Program-made: the position numbers and the translations under genes
Assembly (NCBI GenBank): GCA_031119395.1
Contig: JAVHYA010000034.1
Span: 10,244-45,352, forward strand
Length of the DNA: 35,109 nucleotides
From: Pseudomonadota bacterium
GTDB taxonomy: Bacteria; Pseudomonadota; Gammaproteobacteria; Burkholderiales; Burkholderiaceae_C
Direction of reading: 5' to 3'
The notes under the pieces: generated by a model
Told to the model about the DNA's origin: nothing
Seen by the model: the letters and a program-made list of their open reading frames with translations, nothing else
Databases searched by the model: none
Shown: positions 31,058 through 35,109 of the stretch, piece by piece
Layout: each line of letters starts with the position of its first letter
Position numbering within the stretch: position 1 is the stretch's first letter

Positions 31058-32002
31058 TCAGGTCGAAGGACGGCGTGCCGCCAGCAACAGGCTGCCGCCG
31101 ACGGTATTGAACGAGATCGTGGGGGCGCTGAAATCGCTCAGCGGCGCACCCAGGCCGATCTCGCCGCTGCCGTGAAGCACGCATTCCTCGCGGCGCAGCG
31201 CAATCTCGCTGCTCGCACCGATGCGACCGTGGAAGCGCACCCAGGTGCCGTAGGTGCTGATGTCGGTCAGCACGCAGCTGCCGTTGCGCGATTCGAGCCG
31301 CGCGTGCAGGCGTGACACCCGCGGATCGTTGACCACGAACTCCGCCTCGTCGACGCGGCCCAGGTGGATCGGAAGCTGGTCCACGGAGAACATGGAGCGC
31401 ACGTCGAGCCAGGTCAGCTCGATCTGCCCGAACGTCGAATCCGCCCCCTTGGACGGCTGCACCAGCGGCGAAGGCATGGTCAGCAGTTCCGTGACCTCCT
31501 CCTGCCAGTCGATGCGGTAGACGACGGGCATTTCATTGCGCCCGCGGATGTGGATCGGGCCCAGATTGCGATGGCGCACGTCGGCGTTCCCCAGCTGCAC
31601 GACCACCGACTCGGTGGCCCACACCTGGCCCGGGCCTGCCAGGTCGCTCAGGCGCGAGGCGACGTTCACCGCGTCGCCGTAGCTGTCGCCATCGACTTCG
31701 ACCACCTCGCCGCTGGCCACGCCGATCTGCAGCTCCATGCGCAGCGCGGCTGGCCAGTTCTGCAACCGCTTCTGGTGCCCCCGCTGCAATTCGAGGACGG
31801 CCGTGGTCGCTGTCACCCCGTCGGCAAAGATGGCCAGCAGGCCGTCGCCGAGCTTCTTGACCACCCTGCCCTCGTGCACCTCGCAGACATTGCCGATCCA
31901 CTGGGTGAGCCGCGTGACCGTTTCCGTGGCCCGCACGTTGCCCATGACCTCGAACGCCCGCGTGCTTCCGGTCAGGTCCGCAAAGACAACGGTGGTGGCC
32001 AT
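31058..32002 (-). CDS. Class III nucleotide cyclase with C-terminal FHA domain
   Basis: A 314-residue soluble signalling protein. The N-terminal cyclase homology domain (1-150) begins directly with the metal-binding strand VVFADLTGST (Asp9), has KKLGDG with Lys50 and metal Asp53, and DSYGDAVNVASRL with Asp110, Asn113 and Arg117. All residues needed for catalysis are therefore present, and the Lys/Asp pair predicts ATP over GTP. Residues ~210-285 form an FHA domain (IHLGRVDEAEFVVNDPRVSRLHARLESRNGSCVLTD then STYGTWV), which binds phosphothreonine. Forkhead recognition of a Ser/Thr kinase substrate might steer or activate cAMP synthesis; this is inference, since no kinase gene is nearby. It is monocistronic. 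Confidence 0.92.
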   Translation of the reverse strand: MATTVVFADLTGSTRAFEVMGNVRATETVTRLTQWIGNVCEVHEGRVVKKLGDGLLAIFADGVTATTAVLELQRGHQKRLQNWPAALRMELQIGVASGEVVEVDGDSYGDAVNVASRLSDLAGPGQVWATESVVVQLGNADVRHRNLGPIHIRGRNEMPVVYRIDWQEEVTELLTMPSPLVQPSKGADSTFGQIELTWLDVRSMFSVDQLPIHLGRVDEAEFVVNDPRVSRLHARLESRNGSCVLTDISTYGTWVRFHGRIGASSEIALRREECVLHGSGEIGLGAPLSDFSAPTISFNTVGGSLLLAARRPST

Positions 32003-32314
32003 GGTGTGGGTCTGGTGTGTTGTCGTTGATTATGGCGATGCGTCCCGGTGCGCGGAGCGTCACCTCTCCCGGGCGTCCGTGCGAACGATGCCAACCGAAA
32101 ATAGCATTTCGACACCGATCTTGCCGGACACGCATTTCAAGCGAATGGAAGTATCACTTTGCCGTAGAACTTTGGTTCCATTTCTTGCGACTCCACTGCA
32201 TCAAAGCGCGCAATATTGTTGTTTTTAAACATGAATGTGTGTTTCCCGCTTGATCGGCCGGTCGGGCGTGCGTACTGTGATGTCAATTGCCCACTCGCAT
32301 ACGGCTCAGCGTCC
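32003..32314. other. AT-richer divergent intergenic region without a supported gene
   Basis: This 312-base gap between the cyclase gene and the plus-strand 110-residue gene is the most AT-rich stretch of the window, chiefly 32130-32240. It holds the inverted repeat aatggaa/ttccatt (32144-32150, 32176-32182) and, on the minus strand, a 31-codon frame (32232-32137) starting MFKNNNIARF, with codon use unlike the neighbours. I do not call that frame a gene. Promoters for both flanking genes must lie here. Confidence 0.5.
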
Positions 32315-32647
32315 ATGGTGTCCCCCAGCAGCCTGCTTCGTCTTCTGTCCTTTTCGGCGCGCCCGCCGGGGCGGCCGAGCGAGCGCAAGATCCAGCAGGT
32401 GCGCGACGCGATGTTGCAGCTGCTGCAGCGCCACGAGGGCCAGAGCTTCCACCGCGTGGCTCAGCGCATCCAGTACGCCGACGAGATGGAGTGCCTCTGG
32501 TACCTGCGTCAGGACATGCTGGCGGCCCTGAGCGAAGTGCACGGCGAGGCACGGGCGCGCCGCGAAATGAGGCAGATCAACGACCTGTTCAAGGGCCTGC
32601 TGCCCCAGGCGATGGTGGCGCGGCCACATCACCGCTTCGCGAACTGA
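32315..32647 (+). CDS. Conserved hypothetical protein, 110 residues
   Basis: A small soluble, helix-rich, basic protein. After a short hydrophobic start (MVSPSSLLRLLSFSARP), residues 20-110 are charged and predicted mostly helical: RKIQQVRDAMLQLLQRHEG, then YADEMECLWYLRQDMLAALSEVHGEARARREMRQINDLFKGLLP. I recognise no domain. The ATG at 32315 is the best start, since upstream in-frame codons fall in the AT-rich intergenic region, but no clear Shine-Dalgarno precedes it. A strong bidirectional terminator follows 21 bases after the stop. GC content and codon use match real genes of the window, so it is probably expressed. Function unknown. Confidence 0.7.
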   Translation: MVSPSSLLRLLSFSARPPGRPSERKIQQVRDAMLQLLQRHEGQSFHRVAQRIQYADEMECLWYLRQDMLAALSEVHGEARARREMRQINDLFKGLLPQAMVARPHHRFAN

Positions 32648-32668
32648 GCTGTTTTCGCTTCTCCTGGA

Positions 32669-32694
32669 AAAAACGCCGCTGATGCGGCGTTTTT
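32669..32694. terminator. Bidirectional Rho-independent terminator
   Basis: aaaaacgccgc (32669-32679) pairs perfectly with gcggcgttttt (32684-32694) around loop tgat. The A and T runs make it work on both strands. It separates the convergent 110-residue gene and ldcA. Confidence 0.93.
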
Positions 32695-32700
32695 CTTGGC

Positions 32701-33675
32701 TCAATGAACGTGGCCCGGGGCGCCGTGGTCGTGCCCGGCGGGCAAGCGCGCCCCGCCCTGCGCATGGCCCCAGACCAGGAACACGTCGCGCTCGGCCATC
32801 GCCATCTCGACGCGCGCGCCCACGGGAAGAAGCACCTTCGTCGGCACATGCCCGAAGGGCAGGCCCGTCAGCACGGGTACCTTCAACAGGCTGCGCAAGC
32901 GGTCGACCACCGTCTGCAGCTTGAAGCCCCGATCGTGCGCCACGGCGCGGTAGTTGGTGAACTGGCCCAGCACGATGGCTTTCTGCCGCCCCAGGACGCC
33001 GGCATGGCGCAGCTGGTCGAGCATGCGCTCGATGCGGTAGGGATGCTCGCTCACGTCCTCGAGGAAGAGCACGCCCTTGTCGACCGAGGGGAAGTACGGC
33101 GTGCCCAGCAGGCTGGTGAGCACGCACAGGTTGCCGCCCCACAGGGTGGCGCCGTGCAGCGGCCGCAGCGACACGGCCTGCGCATCGCGCGCGGGCAGGC
33201 GCCACCCCGTGCCCTCGCCCTGGCCGTTGAGCAGGTCGTCGAAGCAGGCCTCCATGATCTCGTCCGGCGTGCCCTCGGTGCCGAAGTCCTCGCCCAAGGC
33301 GGGCCCCTGCCAGCTCACGGCGCCGGTCTTGGCCAGCAGCGCCAGCTGGAAGGCGGTGAAATCGCTCAGGCCCACGAAGGCCGTTCCGCGTTCGATGGCC
33401 CTGGCCACGGCCTTGTAGGGCAGCTTGTCGAGGATGCGGGTGAGCCCATAGCCGCCGCGCGAGATGAGTGCCACGTCGGCGCCACTGGCCGCCGCACGGG
33501 AGATGGCCGCCAGCCGCGTCGCGTCGTCGCCGGCGAAGCGCTGCGAACTCGCCAGCGCCGCCTCGTCGACTTCGACCGTCAGGCCGAGGGCCTTGAGCCG
33601 GGCGACGCCGCGGCGGAAGGCCGCCTTGTCGCGCACCGCGCTCGAGGGAGAGTAGATGTAGATGCTTCGGGTCAC
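32701..33675 (-). CDS. ldcA: Murein LD-carboxypeptidase (peptidase family S66)
   Basis: A 324-residue LdcA/MccF-type serine peptidase (E. coli LdcA 304). It removes the terminal D-Ala from L,D-linked tetrapeptides during peptidoglycan recycling in the cytosol. The nucleophile is in ALISRGGYGLTRIL, the catalytic Glu in VLFLEDVSEHPYRIERML and the His in TGLPFGHVPTKVLLPVG. GGNLCVLTSLLGTPYFP also matches. The GTG at 33675 overlaps the preceding TadA-fusion stop (gtga), so the two are coupled. The C-terminus carries a His-rich extra tail (GHDHGAPGHVH) beyond the domain, which could bind metal; this is an observation only. Confidence 0.92.
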   Translation of the reverse strand: MTRSIYIYSPSSAVRDKAAFRRGVARLKALGLTVEVDEAALASSQRFAGDDATRLAAISRAAASGADVALISRGGYGLTRILDKLPYKAVARAIERGTAFVGLSDFTAFQLALLAKTGAVSWQGPALGEDFGTEGTPDEIMEACFDDLLNGQGEGTGWRLPARDAQAVSLRPLHGATLWGGNLCVLTSLLGTPYFPSVDKGVLFLEDVSEHPYRIERMLDQLRHAGVLGRQKAIVLGQFTNYRAVAHDRGFKLQTVVDRLRSLLKVPVLTGLPFGHVPTKVLLPVGARVEMAMAERDVFLVWGHAQGGARLPAGHDHGAPGHVH

Positions 33676-34799
33676 GCGCGGAAGTATCCCATCGGGCCCG
33701 AGCTCGCCGGGGCGAGCCGTCTGGCCAGGCGCGCCGCGGCGTCGGCGCCGAGGTCGTCCTTCGACACACCCCGAGCACCCAGCGCACGCCGCGCCGCTTC
33801 GTGGCCGCGGTCGGGAAAGGGCGCCTGCCATGCGCGCTGCGTGTCGGCCTCGGCGCGACCGAGCTCGATGGGCCACGCCGCCGTCACCACCGGCGTGCCG
33901 TGCTGCCGCAACGCCTCGGCCAGCAGGCCGCTGTCGGGGTGATGCACGACGCGCAGTTCGCGGACCTCCAGACGCTCCAGCCACTCGCGCAACACCTGCG
34001 CGTGCCACGCCGGGGTGTGGACCGCCCCCCGCTTGGGCTTGTCGCTGCGCCCGAACCCGACCAGGTCGGGCACCAGCACGCGCCAGTCCGGCAGCAAGGG
34101 CAGCAGATGCCGGAACAGCAGGCTCCACTGCCCCCAGCCGTGGAGCGCCAGCAGGACGGGCGCGTCAGGCGCATCCGGTCGTGTGTCGACAAAAGCCATG
34201 CGCCAGCCGGCGAGGCTGGGCAGATCGGCGACCGTGGTCATCGGCGGCAAGGCATCGCGCCACGCATCGAAGCGCGCCTCGGGCGTGCGCAAGGCATCGT
34301 CGCGCAGGGGCTGCGCCCCCTCGCGGGCTGCCTGGCGGCGCCCACGGAAGAAGTCCTGCAGCAGCGCTGCGCAGGCCTCGGCGGCCACGCCCGTGCTCAC
34401 GCGCGTGTGGTGGTTCAGCAGCGGCTGGGCGAACAGGTCGACCACCGAGCCGGCGGCCCCGGTGCGTGGGTCCGCGGCGCCGTACACCACCCGCGCCAGC
34501 CGGGCATGCAGCATCGCGCCGCTGCACATCGCACACGGTTCGAGCGTCACGTACAGCGTGCAGCCGTCCAGGCGGTAGTTGCCCAGCGCCGCTGCGGCGG
34601 CGCGCAGCGCGTTGACTTCGGCGTGCGCGCTGGGATCGTGCGTGGCGACCGGGCTGTTGCGGCCGGTGGCGAGCAGCGCGCCGTCCTTGACCACCACGGC
34701 GCCCACCGGCACTTCCCCTGCCGCCGCGGCCTCGCGCGCCTGGGCGAGCGCCAGGCCCATCCAGTGCGCGTCGTCCGCCTCGGGCGGCGCCGGCGCCAT
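33672..34799 (-). CDS. tadA: tRNA adenosine(34) deaminase TadA fused to a degenerate alpha/beta hydrolase
   Basis: Residues 1-155 are TadA, which converts the wobble adenosine of tRNA-Arg(ACG) to inosine: zinc ligands and catalytic Glu are in HAE (His59, Glu61) and PCAMC (Cys89, Cys92), with GNYRLDGCTLYVTLE before them. From residue ~187 a haloalkane-dehalogenase-like hydrolase begins (LLALHGWGQWSLLFRHLLPLLPDWRVLVPDLVGFGRSDKP). The nucleophile segment, xDWGG in dehalogenases, is HHPDSGLL (286-293), and only ~80 residues follow, so the cap and catalytic His seem missing. ATG 34799 is the start by homology; the TTG at 34865 lies in the repeat. Such TadA-hydrolase fusions occur in Comamonadaceae as I recall, with longer hydrolase parts. 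Confidence 0.88.
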   Translation of the reverse strand: MAPAPPEADDAHWMGLALAQAREAAAAGEVPVGAVVVKDGALLATGRNSPVATHDPSAHAEVNALRAAAAALGNYRLDGCTLYVTLEPCAMCSGAMLHARLARVVYGAADPRTGAAGSVVDLFAQPLLNHHTRVSTGVAAEACAALLQDFFRGRRQAAREGAQPLRDDALRTPEARFDAWRDALPPMTTVADLPSLAGWRMAFVDTRPDAPDAPVLLALHGWGQWSLLFRHLLPLLPDWRVLVPDLVGFGRSDKPKRGAVHTPAWHAQVLREWLERLEVRELRVVHHPDSGLLAEALRQHGTPVVTAAWPIELGRAEADTQRAWQAPFPDRGHEAARRALGARGVSKDDLGADAAARLARRLAPASSGPMGYFRA

Positions 34800-34802
34800 G
34801 GT

Positions 34803-34845
34803 TTCGATAGCTGCTTGCGAAGAATGCACGGGCGCCGCAGCTCGA
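34803..34845 (+). repeat. Degraded copy of the intergenic palindromic repeat, copy 7
   Basis: tttcgatagctgcttgcgaa is followed by gaatgcacgggcgccgcagc. The right part of the first palindrome (gatagctgc) and the gggcg arm remain; the left arm is missing. It fills the leader of tadA, only four bases upstream of its ATG on the minus strand, displacing any normal Shine-Dalgarno. Confidence 0.5.
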
Positions 34846-34861
34846 TCAGGCTGGTGATCCG

Positions 34862-35086
34862 TCAATTGTCGTCCGGCATCGGCCGCGGCTGGCTCATGGT
34901 GGCGTCGAGCTGCTGCTTGATCTGTTGCTGGATCTGCTGGCTCTGTGCGCGCACGTTCGGCGCCGCGCCATCGCCCGCGGCTGGGGCGATGGCCGCAGCC
35001 GGCGCGACGGCAGCGAGTTGCCGCTTCATCGTGAAGCCGACGATGGCCAGGGCCAGGACCAGGCCGATGAGACCGAGGGTTCGCAT
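34862..35086 (-). CDS. Small single-helix membrane protein
   Basis: A 74-residue protein: MRTLGLIGLVLALAIVGFTMKRQL is a membrane anchor, followed by an Ala/Pro-rich linker (AAVAPAAAIAPAAGDGAAPN) and a Gln-rich helix (QSQQIQQQIKQQLDATMSQ). I know no function; it resembles uncharacterised proteins encoded upstream of tadA in Comamonadaceae. I take the ATG at 35086; a GTG at 35104 would add six residues. On the minus strand, a frame ending in tga at 35093-35091 (…PRAEA) probably is the tail of an upstream gene outside the window. 62 bases separate this gene from tadA. Confidence 0.75.
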   Translation of the reverse strand: MRTLGLIGLVLALAIVGFTMKRQLAAVAPAAAIAPAAGDGAAPNVRAQSQQIQQQIKQQLDATMSQPRPMPDDN

Positions 35087-35109
35087 GCGATCAGGCCTCG
35101 GCACGCGGG

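Noticed and set aside
1-35109. CRISPR arrays, tRNA or rRNA genes, insertion sequences, prophage or integrase genes
   Set aside because: I looked on both strands and saw no regularly spaced identical repeats, no cloverleaf-like sequence, and no transposase or integrase motifs. A computational scan (tRNAscan, ISfinder) would be needed to exclude diverged cases.

Overview
The window is a GC-rich, densely coded chromosomal segment from a betaproteobacterium, most likely Comamonadaceae (Variovorax/Acidovorax relatives). This rests on codon bias, on the recognisable pqiA-pqiA-pqiB-pqiC, tmk-holB-pilZ-tatD and tadA-ldcA blocks, and on at least seven copies of a gctat...atagc / cgccc...gggcg intergenic repeat of the kind I remember from this family. 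I see no rRNA, tRNA, CRISPR array, transposase or phage gene.

Layout. 1-2523 (minus): a truncated glutathione S-transferase-like gene coupled to a MATE exporter, then a DUF2239 gene with an unusually ornate promoter. 2738-6624 (plus): the pqi lipid-transport operon, with a terminator-like hairpin in its leader and a repeat spliced into the start of pqiC. 6688-11939: a small membrane protein, tex, a patatin-like lipase, a DUF4239-like membrane protein and a 73-residue membrane protein.

12027-21571 is the most interesting part. An eight-gene minus-strand operon runs from 19395 down to 12027: aconitase-family large subunit, small subunit, livH-, livM-, livG- and livF-like transporter genes, substrate-binding protein, and an isocitrate-lyase/PEP-mutase-family lyase. 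A divergent IclR regulator and a convergent iron alcohol dehydrogenase flank it. The two hydro-lyase subunits keep the three iron-sulfur cysteines but lack the catalytic Ser-Ser-Arg-Glu motif and the Ser of the Asp-Ser-His motif. The lyase has lost the Gly-His of its Lys-Arg-Cys-Gly-His motif. I read this as an uncharacterised, regulated uptake-and-cleavage pathway for a small branched di- or tricarboxylate, not leucine synthesis. The closest precedent I know is dimethylmalate dehydratase plus dimethylmalate lyase in anaerobic nicotinate fermentation.

21672-26222: a short secreted hydratase-like protein that looks internally deleted, an HSL-type hydrolase coupled to it, a thioesterase-acetyltransferase fusion, an unknown secreted protein and ygfZ. 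26321-30909 (plus): mltG, tmk, holB, pilZ, a terminator, tatD and an ankyrin-repeat protein. 31058-35086: a class III cyclase with a C-terminal FHA domain, an unknown 110-residue protein, a bidirectional terminator, and on the minus strand a small membrane protein, a TadA-hydrolase fusion whose hydrolase half looks degenerate, and ldcA.
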